A stretch of DNA of 7,797 nt from Desulfobacteraceae bacterium (GCA_015486915.1 WFQS01000146.1:1-7797); one strand, 5' to 3'. Shown: positions 1-6,803, counted from the first letter of the stretch. Notes: generated from the letters alone by a model not told the origin. Made by a program: numbers and translations.

Positions 1-7
1 AAAAGAC

Positions 8-13
8 TATAAA
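8..13 (+). promoter_or_regulatory. candidate -10 element for the tRNA
   Basis: TATAAA lies 15 bases before the first base of the tRNA, a sensible distance for a sigma70 -10 box. The matching -35 would fall outside the window, so only half the promoter could be seen. Confidence 0.3.
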
Positions 14-28
14 TTTGTCTCGAAAAAA

Positions 29-103
29 GGGCGATTAACTCAGTGGGAGAGTGCTACCTTCACACGGTAGAAGTCACTGGTTCAAACCCAGTATCGCCCA
101 CCA
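29..103 (+). tRNA. tRNA-Val (anticodon CAC)
   Basis: A complete cloverleaf can be drawn by eye. The acceptor stem GGGCGAT (29-35) pairs perfectly with ATCGCCC (93-99). The D stem is ACTC/GAGT (38-41, 49-52). The anticodon stem CTACC/GGTAG (54-58, 66-70) encloses the loop TTCACAC, which places CAC (61-63) as the anticodon and so reads the Val codon GTG. The T stem ACTGG/CCAGT (76-80, 88-92) encloses TTCAAAC. The discriminator is A and the CCA end (101-103) is encoded in the DNA. It stands alone here, with a terminator directly downstream. No attachment-site duplication or integrase is visible in the window. Confidence 0.96.
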
Positions 104-110
104 GTAAAAT

Positions 111-150
111 AAAGGAATTAGATGGACTGATCTAATTCCTTTTATGCTTT
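111..150 (+). terminator. intrinsic terminator of the tRNA-Val gene
   Basis: AAAGGAATTAGA (111-122) pairs perfectly, 12 of 12, with TCTAATTCCTTT (131-142) around an 8-base loop, followed by a T-rich tail. It starts 8 bases after the tRNA CCA. The stem is AT-rich but long. Its symmetry means it could also work on the minus strand. Confidence 0.8.
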
Positions 151-235
151 TAGCTGCACTAAATTTTATGCACATCCTCATTTAATAAAATTTAATGAAA
201 TTTTAAAATTATTTACCTGGCTTGAAGATAAAAAA

Positions 236-1864
236 ATGCCTGATATTGTTCTGATTCAACCTCCCATTGAAGATTATTATTTCACATTTAAAAGAAGCAT
301 TCCATATGGTCTTGCCTGTATAGCTGCAGCCCTTGAAAAAAACGGCTTTTCAGTGGAAATCATTGACAGTCTTGCAGTTAACAAATCAAAAATAATTGAC
401 CCTCCGCGAGAATTTTCACACCTTGAAAAATATTATGGAACCCATGACATTTCACCGTTTTCCCTTTTTCACCATTTCCGCCATTATGGATACAGTTTTG
501 AACATATAGGAAAACTTATCAGGGAAAAAAAACCGTTTCTAACAGGAATTGCATCTCTTTTTACTCCATATTCCAACGAGGCCCTGCGTACTGCCGAAAC
601 TATTAAAAAATTTCTTCCTCACTGCAAAATAGTTATGGGAGGACATCATCCAACTGTTTTTCCTGAAAAAGTCATGGAATCGAAATATGTTGATTTTCTT
701 CTCCGGGGTGAGGGTGAAGTGTCAATGCCGGATCTTGCCCGTGCCATAAAAAATAAAACAAACCTTGAAAATATTCCGGGTATCGTATTCAGACAGAACA
801 ACGGCACCTTATTTACTGGAAAACCTGCCTGGATTGAAGACTTCAATGATTATCCCCTGCCTGACATGGATCTTATCAACAGAAAATTTTACAGACGAAA
901 ACACATAGGATGCACAGTCACAGTCACGGCAAGGGGATGCCCCATGAAATGCTCATACTGCTCAGTGGGCGCATCTTCTTCCTGTGCAAAATTCCGTGCA
1001 AGGAGTGTAGAGTCTGTCATTAAAGAGCTTGAAGCCCAGATGGAAAAGTATGACATAGGTTTTATTGATTTTGAAGATGAAAACCTGACCCTGAACAAAA
1101 ATTGGTTTCTATCCCTTGTTGAAGAAATGGAGAAATTATTTAAGAATCGTAAAATCGAGCTCAGGGCAATGAACGGACTTTTTCCTCCTTCCCTTGATGA
1201 AAAAATTGTCGCATCAATGAGAAAAGCCGGGTTTAAGACCCTGAATCTTTCACTTGGAACGACATCAAAGGCACAGCTTAAAGCATTTAAAAGACCTGAT
1301 ATAAGAAAATCTTTTGAAAAAGCCCTTTTTCTTGCGGAAAAATACTCCATGGAGGCAGTATCCTATATTATTGCATCGGCTCCTGGCCAGACAGCGTCCC
1401 AGTCTGTGAAAGATCTGCTTTTTCTTGCGGAGAGAAGGACACTTGCAGGGCTTTCAATTTATTATCCTGCACCTGGGAGCCTTGATTACACAGTTTGCAA
1501 AAATAAGGGACTTCTTCCCGGATATTTTTCCCTGATGCGTTCAACTGCTTTTCCAATTTCAGATACAACAAGTGAGCTTGAATCAGCAACCCTGCTACGT
1601 CTTGCACGGATAACAAATTTCATGAAATCAATTCTCGAAAAAGACAATAGCCTGTTGGCACCGGAACCCTTTGACAAAACCTGCATTGTCGATGTGATGG
1701 ACAGAACAACAGCAGGAAAAAAGCTTTTATCGTGGTTTCTTTATGATGGCATTATAAGGGGAATAACAAGGGATGGCCTTATTTTTGAACATCCCGCAGA
1801 AAAAAAACTTTCAGAACAGTTCATAAATGGACTGGATAAAATTTCTTTAAGGAAAGTTACCTGA
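236..1864 (+). CDS. B12-binding-domain radical SAM protein
   Basis: This is a 542-residue enzyme of the cobalamin-dependent (class B type) radical SAM superfamily. Residues 1 to about 190 look like the B12-binding Rossmann domain: an opening DIVLIQPP strand, the PYGLACIAAALEKNGF helix, GGHHPT (135-140) and the LLRGEGE turn. The radical SAM core follows with C235-x3-C239-x2-C242, which would hold the 4Fe-4S cluster that cleaves S-adenosylmethionine. About 100 C-terminal residues match nothing I recognise. Members of this superfamily methylate or rearrange unactivated carbons in lipids, pigments and natural products, but the substrate cannot be read from the sequence. The ATG at 236 is preceded by a weak GAAG at 224-227. 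A poor promoter candidate (TTTAAT 181-186, 17 bases, TAAAAT 204-209) lies upstream. There is no co-directional partner within 180 bases, so it looks monocistronic. Confidence 0.9.
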   Translation: MPDIVLIQPPIEDYYFTFKRSIPYGLACIAAALEKNGFSVEIIDSLAVNKSKIIDPPREFSHLEKYYGTHDISPFSLFHHFRHYGYSFEHIGKLIREKKPFLTGIASLFTPYSNEALRTAETIKKFLPHCKIVMGGHHPTVFPEKVMESKYVDFLLRGEGEVSMPDLARAIKNKTNLENIPGIVFRQNNGTLFTGKPAWIEDFNDYPLPDMDLINRKFYRRKHIGCTVTVTARGCPMKCSYCSVGASSSCAKFRARSVESVIKELEAQMEKYDIGFIDFEDENLTLNKNWFLSLVEEMEKLFKNRKIELRAMNGLFPPSLDEKIVASMRKAGFKTLNLSLGTTSKAQLKAFKRPDIRKSFEKALFLAEKYSMEAVSYIIASAPGQTASQSVKDLLFLAERRTLAGLSIYYPAPGSLDYTVCKNKGLLPGYFSLMRSTAFPISDTTSELESATLLRLARITNFMKSILEKDNSLLAPEPFDKTCIVDVMDRTTAGKKLLSWFLYDGIIRGITRDGLIFEHPAEKKLSEQFINGLDKISLRKVT

Positions 1865-1929
1865 TACCTCTTTATCAACTATGTCTGCATTGCAGTAAAA
1901 ACCCTATGGCATTCAACAGTTTTTTAAGA

Positions 1930-1944
1930 TAAATTCTGAATTTA
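1930..1944. promoter_or_regulatory. candidate operator palindrome upstream of the PAS kinase promoter
   Basis: TAAATTC-T-GAATTTA is a perfect 7-1-7 palindrome ending 2 bases before the candidate -35 box at 1947. That is a typical place for an activator or repressor site. It is AT-rich, so chance occurrence is possible, and no regulator is known. Confidence 0.3.
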
Positions 1945-1946
1945 CC

Positions 1947-1975
1947 TTGACACACCACAGTTATTCTATTATGGA
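1947..1975 (+). promoter_or_regulatory. candidate sigma70 promoter of the kinase/receiver operon
   Basis: A consensus -35 TTGACA (1947-1952) is followed after 17 bases by TATGGA (1970-1975), which matches TATAAT at T1, A2 and T3 only. The start codon lies about 70 bases further on. A nearby TATTAT (1967-1972) would give a spacer of only 14. The perfect -35 makes this the best promoter in the 1865-2048 gap. Confidence 0.5.
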
Positions 1976-2048
1976 TTAAAATAAGTAAATAAGTGAGGTA
2001 CCAAGCCCTACGATCAACTATATACAGCTGTTTTCAAAGGGATTCCGC

Positions 2049-3518
2049 ATGAATGAAATAAATAGTAAAAGTGACAAATATCTTATTAAAGCCATTGAAA
2101 CATTTAAACGGCAGATAGTTGTTATCTCAGATGACTATAAAATTCTTGCGTCAAGAATAAAACCAGATCATACATCCATGGAAGACAGCGAACTGAAAGG
2201 GAAAACCTGCCATCTTGCAATGTTTAACCGCAAAAATCCATGTTTTAACTGCCCTGTTGCCAGGGTGAAGCAGACAAACAGACCATCAATGAATCTTATA
2301 CATATTGATGAAGATTCAGGTGATTCTTCATGCTTATATGCATATCCCATACAGGGACCCAATGGAGATCAAAATGCAATTGTTGTTCTTGATTTTTTTC
2401 TGCCTTCCCTTGATAATTATGATGAAAAACGTTGTGCGTCAAATGCATTTCTGCGGAATCTTCTCAACAGTGCAGTTGACGGTGTGATAGCTGCAGACAT
2501 GACAGGCCAGATTATCATATTTAACGAGACTGCCACGGAAATATCTGGTTATTCAAGGAAAGAGGCCCTGGACAGTCTTAACATAAAAGACATCTACCCC
2601 GATAACGATGCCCACGTTATAATGGAAAAAATGAGATCCGATGAATACGGAAAAAAGGGGATAATAAAATCATACAGACAGACTGTTGTACGAAAGGATG
2701 GAACAACAACACCAATACTTCTTAATGCATCCACTGTTTATGAAAATGATCGTGAAATAGCAACGATTGGTGTTTTCCATGATCTTAAAGAAACAATGCG
2801 CATGGAAGCTGAACTGGAAAAAACCCAGACCCAGCTTTTGCAGTCGGAAAAAATGTCCTCCCTTGGAAAACTTGCAGCAGGCGTAGCACATCAGCTTAAT
2901 AATCCCCTTGGCAGCATAACTTTATTTTCACAGCTCATGCTTGAAGACTATGAACTTAATGAAGATGCAAAAAAGGATATTTTAAGAATTAAAAGTGATG
3001 CAGAAAGATGTACTTCCATTGTAAAAGAGCTTCTGGAATTTGCAAGACAGACAAAAAGGGGGGTAAAGCCCCACAACCTAAATAAAATTATTGCAAGAAC
3101 CCTGTTTCTGCTCCGTAATCAGGCTCTTTTTCATAACATTGAAATCATTGAGGATTATGAGGAAAGACTTCCTGACATACCTGCAGATGTTCAGCAGTTA
3201 AACCATGTTTTCATGAATATAATCCTTAATTCTGCAGATGCCATGGAAGGAAAAGGAAGGCTTGAAATCGCTACCCGTCTGAAAAAGGAACAGGAAAAAG
3301 CACTTATTAAGATATCCGATTCAGGCCCTGGAATTCCTGAAAAGACCCTTCCAAATATTTTTGAACCTTTTTTTACAACAAAGGAACAGGGAAAAGGAAC
3401 AGGACTCGGCCTCAGTATGGCCTATGGGATTATTGAAGACCATAACGGCAGTATTACAGCAAATAATCAAGATAAAGGCGGTGCTGTTTTTACCATTGAG
3501 CTGCCTTTAAAACAATAG
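2049..3518 (+). CDS. PAS-domain sensor histidine kinase with Cys-rich N-terminal sensor
   Basis: This is a 489-residue kinase with no obvious membrane segment, so probably cytoplasmic. Residues about 20-125 form a PAS-like sensor carrying C54-x10-C65-x2-C68, a pattern seen in sensors of anaerobic Deltaproteobacteria and suited to binding a metal or cluster (inferred). A canonical PAS domain spans about 134-256. The HisKA dimerisation helix carries the phospho-acceptor H281 in AHQLNNPL. The HATPase domain has the N box N390/N394, DSGPG (424-428) and GTGLGL (450-455). This NtrB-like architecture normally autophosphorylates and passes phosphate to a receiver, most simply the gene 62 bases downstream. 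One oddity is that H+1 is Gln where most HisKA kinases have Glu or Asp. The ATG at 2049 is chosen for AAAGGGA at 2036-2042. Confidence 0.92.
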   Translation: MNEINSKSDKYLIKAIETFKRQIVVISDDYKILASRIKPDHTSMEDSELKGKTCHLAMFNRKNPCFNCPVARVKQTNRPSMNLIHIDEDSGDSSCLYAYPIQGPNGDQNAIVVLDFFLPSLDNYDEKRCASNAFLRNLLNSAVDGVIAADMTGQIIIFNETATEISGYSRKEALDSLNIKDIYPDNDAHVIMEKMRSDEYGKKGIIKSYRQTVVRKDGTTTPILLNASTVYENDREIATIGVFHDLKETMRMEAELEKTQTQLLQSEKMSSLGKLAAGVAHQLNNPLGSITLFSQLMLEDYELNEDAKKDILRIKSDAERCTSIVKELLEFARQTKRGVKPHNLNKIIARTLFLLRNQALFHNIEIIEDYEERLPDIPADVQQLNHVFMNIILNSADAMEGKGRLEIATRLKKEQEKALIKISDSGPGIPEKTLPNIFEPFFTTKEQGKGTGLGLSMAYGIIEDHNGSITANNQDKGGAVFTIELPLKQ

Positions 3519-3523
3519 TAGAT

Positions 3524-3563
3524 TTAACTTTACAAAAACCGTAAACTAATATTTAACGTTTTT
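3524..3563 (+). other. weak hairpin between kinase and receiver genes
   Basis: The spacer contains a stem of the type AAAAACCGTAAA against TTTAACGTTTTT, pairing at 10 of 12 positions and closed by a short CTAATA loop. It could tune relative expression of the two genes or be an RNA end point. It is AT-rich and imperfect, so support is weak. Confidence 0.2.
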
Positions 3564-3580
3564 AAAATGGAGGAGATGAT

Positions 3581-3967
3581 ATGAGTGACAAAAAAAGAAT
3601 ACTTGTTGTTGATGATGAGCCTGATTTTGCTTCAATTGTACAGACAAATCTCAAAAAAGAAGGTTTTGATGTAGAAGTAGCATATGATGGAGTGGAAGCC
3701 ATAGCAAAAGTAAAAGCAAATCCCCCGGATGCAATTGTCTTAGATGTCATGATGCCTGAAAAAGACGGTTATGAAGTATGTGCTGAGCTTAAACATGACG
3801 AAAAATACAGTGATATACCCATTGTAATGCTCACAGCTGTGGCAGATCATGTTGGATCAACCCGTTACTCACACGCAGACGGGATGAGCATGGAAGCTGA
3901 TGATTACCTTCCAAAACCTGCTTCTGCAGATGAAATCACACAAAGTGTAAAAAGTCTCGTTTCATAA
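3581..3967 (+). CDS. single-domain response regulator (receiver only)
   Basis: This 128-residue protein is a CheY-like receiver with no output domain. The acidic pair is D11/D12, the phospho-acceptor is D55 in VLDVMMP, the switch residue is T85, and the conserved Lys is K112 in LPKP. From T85 to K112 there are 27 residues, about five more than the usual 22, because the beta4-alpha4 region carries an inserted GSTRYSHADGMSME stretch. The start has an excellent ribosome site, GGAGG at 3569-3573. It is probably co-transcribed with the upstream kinase and is its likely phosphate acceptor. It could act by protein contact, as a phosphorelay shuttle, or as a sink. A terminator hairpin starts 13 bases after the stop. 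Confidence 0.93.
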   Translation: MSDKKRILVVDDEPDFASIVQTNLKKEGFDVEVAYDGVEAIAKVKANPPDAIVLDVMMPEKDGYEVCAELKHDEKYSDIPIVMLTAVADHVGSTRYSHADGMSMEADDYLPKPASADEITQSVKSLVS

Positions 3968-3979
3968 ATTTTTCTTAAA

Positions 3980-4032
3980 AACCCGGAACCATTGATAAGA
4001 AAATGTTCCGGGTTCTTATCTCTTTGTTTAAT
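3980..4032 (+). terminator. intrinsic terminator of the kinase/receiver operon
   Basis: AACCCGGAAC (3980-3989) pairs perfectly with GTTCCGGGTT (4005-4014), 10 base pairs around a 15-base loop, followed by a T-rich tail. A second stem is possible between GATAAGAA (3994-4001) and TTCTTATC (4013-4020). It uses two bases of the first stem and its 5' arm lies in the first stem's loop, so the two folds compete. Confidence 0.75.
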
Positions 4033-4034
4033 TC

Positions 4035-4293
4035 AAGCTCAGCCCCATGGCCGTTTTTTTATAAGAGAGAGCTCATTTTTGATAAATGAACAAGTACTCT
4101 TTCTATGTTCGTCAAAATCTCTGTTTTTTTGAGGCGCTGTAACGCAGTTCAGATCGGCCTCATGGCCGTTATAAGAAACTCTCGTTAAATTTCTTTAAAA
4201 ATAAGAGTTGACTTCGCGTCTACGGCTCATTTTTTCAGAATCTTTGAGTCTTTGAGGCCATCTGAGAGCCTCAAGATCGGCCAGATGGTCGTT
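4035..4293. repeat. three diverged copies of a GGCC-hairpin intergenic repeat
   Basis: A core of the form CGGCC-nnAT-GGCCG followed by TT occurs three times. Copy A is at 4040-4053 (CAGCC/GGCCG, one A-C mismatch), copy B at 4155-4168 (perfect, loop TCAT) and copy C at 4278-4291 (CGGCC/GGTCG, loop AGAT, with a G-T wobble replacing G-C). Copy starts are 115 and 123 bases apart. Other shared words appear in the same order: ATAAGA (4061, 4171), GCTCATTTTT (4071, 4225), TTTGAGGC (4128, 4251) and AGATCGGCC (4151, 4274). This looks like a decayed tandem array of roughly 120-base units. No open reading frame of note overlaps it. Copy A is followed by seven T residues and could itself terminate transcription. 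Confidence 0.6.
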
Positions 4294-4322
4294 ATTTAAT
4301 AAATCCATATTTTTCATTAATT

Positions 4323-4350
4323 AAAAACAGTCTTAAGAAATGCTGTTTTT
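4323..4350. terminator. A/T-flanked hairpin, possible bidirectional terminator
   Basis: AAAAACAG (4323-4330) pairs perfectly with CTGTTTTT (4343-4350) around a 12-base loop that contains the palindrome TCTTAAGA. The A run on one side and T run on the other suit termination in either direction. It sits between the repeat array and the AroE-like gene's promoter region. The stem has only two G-C pairs, so termination may be weak. Confidence 0.4.
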
Positions 4351-4383
4351 ATCCATTGCACTTACAATAGTACCATTACAGCA

Positions 4384-4412
4384 TTTACTTTTTGCACTGC
4401 AACTCTTACTAT
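4384..4412 (+). promoter_or_regulatory. candidate promoter of the AroE-like/kinase operon
   Basis: TTTACT (4384-4389) and TACTAT (4407-4412) each match the sigma70 boxes at four of six positions, with a 17-base spacer, about 30 bases before the start codon. The spacer carries the small palindrome TTGCA-C-TGCAA (4392-4402), which could be a regulator site. Confidence 0.35.
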
Positions 4413-4441
4413 TTTTTTAACCTTACTTGAAAGTATAAAAT

Positions 4442-5260
4442 ATGAAAGTATTCTGCATACTAAGTGATGAAAGGGTGTTCAGGTCAAAATCGCCTGCCAT
4501 TTTTACCCATGTTTTCAAGCGAATCGGTATAGACAGCATTTATGTACCCTTTAAAGTGATGCCCGGGGACATAGGTCCTGCCATGCAGTCCCTGAAAACA
4601 TTAAATATTGATGGTGCAAATATTACAGTTCCCTACAAGGAATCGGTGCTGCCTTATATGAATATCCTGTCGGAAGGAGCAAAGATTGTCGGGGCGGTAA
4701 ATACCATTATCCGTCATGGTGATCAATTAAAAGGCTACAATACAAACGCAATAGGTTTTATGCATACTCTTGAGGAAGCAGGCTTTGATGTTGCTGAAAA
4801 AACTGCCCTAGTGTTTGGTACGGGAGGTGTTGCAAGGGCAGTTGTATTTATTTTAAACTGGCTGAGTGCAGGTTCTGTTACCATTGCAGGCCGCACAAAA
4901 GAACACATAAGCAGAATTACCGAAAAAAGCGGGGGTAAAGCAAAGGAGATATCGACATTTGATGACAAACCATTTTCTGCAAATATTGTTGTTAACACCA
5001 CATCTGTTTCAAGTGAAGAGGAATCACCGGAATTTGCACAGATCATCGGTAAACTTGATTTAAAAGACTGTGAACTTATCGTGGACTTCAACTATGGCCG
5101 CAAAAATAACTTCTGGCGAAATACGGCTGAAAAAAAAGGAATCAAATTTATAAACGGATTTACCCCCCTTGCCCATTCTGCAAGACAGATTCTTTTACTG
5201 TGGACAAAGATTGATGTCGGCCCCGAGGAATTTATAAAAGCCATAAAAGAAAATATTTAG
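4442..5260 (+). CDS. shikimate dehydrogenase (AroE)-family protein with altered catalytic residue
   Basis: The 272-residue length equals the usual AroE length. AroE reduces 3-dehydroshikimate to shikimate with NADPH in aromatic amino acid synthesis. Family marks seen: SKSP near residue 16 (shikimate binding), N60-I-T-V-P-Y-K66 with the catalytic Lys, VGAVNT, the nucleotide-binding turn GTGGVARA, and GRT, which fits NADP. Two departures stand out. The usual NTD is NTN, with N102 where the catalytic Asp should be. The conserved Gln near the C-terminus, aligned on the following LLW, appears to be S246. The start ATG fits the family; the ribosome site is weak. It is not beside other aromatic-pathway genes but 31 bases before a sensor kinase. 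It could be a working AroE variant, a quinate/shikimate-type relative, or a binding protein. Family assignment is firm; AroE activity is uncertain. Confidence 0.85.
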   Translation: MKVFCILSDERVFRSKSPAIFTHVFKRIGIDSIYVPFKVMPGDIGPAMQSLKTLNIDGANITVPYKESVLPYMNILSEGAKIVGAVNTIIRHGDQLKGYNTNAIGFMHTLEEAGFDVAEKTALVFGTGGVARAVVFILNWLSAGSVTIAGRTKEHISRITEKSGGKAKEISTFDDKPFSANIVVNTTSVSSEEESPEFAQIIGKLDLKDCELIVDFNYGRKNNFWRNTAEKKGIKFINGFTPLAHSARQILLLWTKIDVGPEEFIKAIKENI

Positions 5261-5291
5261 TTTCACATTTACACCGAGGAGATAAAAAACA

Positions 5292-6803
5292 ATGGATATT
5301 CTTGACCCGGAAAAAATTATTGTCATTGATGATGAGCAGAATTTGAGAGAAGGTGCAAAACGGATACTTTCCAGGATGGATTTCACTGTTTTTCTTGCGC
5401 CAACCGGCGATGCAGGCCTTGAAATCATTGAAAAAGAGCCCGTTGGTATTGTTCTTCTTGATATGAAAATGCCCGGTATGCCCGGTATGGAGGTCCTGAA
5501 AAACATCATGGCCATGGAAAGGGGCATCATTGTCATTGTTATTACCGGTTATGCCACCATTGAAACCGCCATCGAAGCCATGAAAATAGGTGCATACGAT
5601 TTTATACCCAAACCATATGAGCCTGATCAGCTGCGTATTATTGTAAGTCGTGCAAGGGACTCTATAAAGCTTAAGCAGAAAGCGGACAGGCTTGCTGAAA
5701 AGCAGAAAAGAACACTTGCCGATCTCCATACGGAAAAAAGCAGAATTTCAACAATAATAAATTCCCTTCCAAACGGAGTTCTTGTAACCGATACCAAAGG
5801 GATAGTTGTCCTGATAAATCCGACTTTCTATCAGCAGCTTGATATTGATTCTGCCATTGGAATCGGTAAATCAATTGATCAATATATTGATGATAAAGAT
5901 CTTATCAATCTTGTCATGGATATTTCCAGGGGAAAATACATCGATTATAACGATATACCTTCCCATGAATTAAATATTAATAATGAAAAATTCTTTCTCA
6001 CCAAATGCAGGCCCATACTTGGCGAAAGACATGAGTGCCTTGGTACGGTTATGAACATCGTTGATATTTCAGCCATAAAAGCCCTTGACAACCTTAAATC
6101 GGAATTTATGGCAAAGGTATCCCACGAGTTGAGATCCCCCCTTTCAACCATACATGAACAGCTTGCAATGGTGGTAAAGAGCATGAGCAATGAAATGGCC
6201 GAAGATGATCAGTATATGCTTGCAAGGGCAAAGGAAAAAACCCTTGGATTAATTTCCACAGTCGGCGATCTATTGGATCTGTCCCGCATTGAAGCGGAAA
6301 TGTCAGTAAAAGAACTTGTACCGATTCAGATTGACGATCTTCTAAAAAATATTGTGGATTTTTTAAGAACAAGGGCCGAAACAAAAAAACAGACGATTTC
6401 CCTTACAATTCCCGACTCCCCCCTGCCCGCAATGGAGGCTGATCTTACGACCATGGAAAGTGTTTTCGGCAATCTTATAACCAATGCAATCAACTACACA
6501 CAGGAAGGCGGAGAAATAAAAGTTTCTGCAGATATGGCAGGAAATAACATACGGGTAAAGGTGGCTGACAACGGTTTTGGCATTGAGTCAAAACACATGG
6601 ACAAAATATTTAAAAGATTCTACAGGGTAAAAAACGATAAAACCCGCTTTATCACGGGCACTGGATTAGGACTTCCCATTGTAAAGGGTATTATTGATTC
6701 CATTGGAGGATATATTGACGTTAAAAGTGAAGTAAACAAAGGAACTACATTTACCGTTCTTCTGCCTTTAAAAAAACCGGCTGTTTCTTCAGCACCCGTG
6801 TAG
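5292..6803 (+). CDS. receiver-PAS-histidine kinase (REC-PAS-HisKA-HATPase)
   Basis: This 503-residue cytoplasmic kinase has its receiver at the N-terminus. REC spans about 8-120, with D13/D14, phospho-acceptor D57 in LLDMKMP, T85 and K107 at normal spacing, and resembles NtrC-type receivers. A charged helical linker (about 120-150, likely coiled coil) leads to a PAS domain (about 151-262). HisKA carries H278 in SHELRSPL with the normal H+1 Glu. HATPase has N394/N398, DNGFG (426-430) and TGTGLGL (455-461). The receiver is presumably phosphorylated by another kinase and so modulates this one, or accepts back-transfer. No output domain is present. GAGGAGAT at 5276-5283 supports the ATG at 5292. 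The 31-base gap to the AroE-like gene suggests one operon. I see no clear terminator in the 144 bases that follow. Confidence 0.93.
   Translation: MDILDPEKIIVIDDEQNLREGAKRILSRMDFTVFLAPTGDAGLEIIEKEPVGIVLLDMKMPGMPGMEVLKNIMAMERGIIVIVITGYATIETAIEAMKIGAYDFIPKPYEPDQLRIIVSRARDSIKLKQKADRLAEKQKRTLADLHTEKSRISTIINSLPNGVLVTDTKGIVVLINPTFYQQLDIDSAIGIGKSIDQYIDDKDLINLVMDISRGKYIDYNDIPSHELNINNEKFFLTKCRPILGERHECLGTVMNIVDISAIKALDNLKSEFMAKVSHELRSPLSTIHEQLAMVVKSMSNEMAEDDQYMLARAKEKTLGLISTVGDLLDLSRIEAEMSVKELVPIQIDDLLKNIVDFLRTRAETKKQTISLTIPDSPLPAMEADLTTMESVFGNLITNAINYTQEGGEIKVSADMAGNNIRVKVADNGFGIESKHMDKIFKRFYRVKNDKTRFITGTGLGLPIVKGIIDSIGGYIDVKSEVNKGTTFTVLLPLKKPAVSSAPV

Noticed and set aside
29..103. tRNA-Val as an integration site for a mobile element
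   Set aside because: No integrase, direct repeat of the tRNA 3' end, or compositional break is visible in the window.
889..1350. Minus-strand reading frame of 153 residues inside the radical SAM gene
   Set aside because: It lies wholly opposite a well-supported coding region, has no ribosome site or recognisable domain, and is low-complexity (Ser/Phe rich) as expected of an antisense shadow.
3982..4020. H-type pseudoknot formed by the two stems at the operon terminator
   Set aside because: The second strand of stem 2 follows stem 1 with no linker, so zero bases would have to span an 8-bp stem, which is sterically impossible. Alternative hairpins fit better.
4035..4293. CRISPR array
   Set aside because: There are only three copies, diverged from each other, with unequal spacings of over 100 bases that themselves share words. 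No cas genes are nearby.
5469..5490. Tandem ATGCCCGGT duplication in the receiver of the second kinase
   Set aside because: It encodes MPGMPGM, a normal variant of the receiver motif after the phospho-acceptor Asp, so it is coding constraint and not a repeat element.
5232..5729. Minus-strand reading frames opposite the AroE-like/kinase junction
   Set aside because: They cover the start of the REC-PAS kinase and its ribosome site on the other strand, show no family motif, and overlap one another in different frames.
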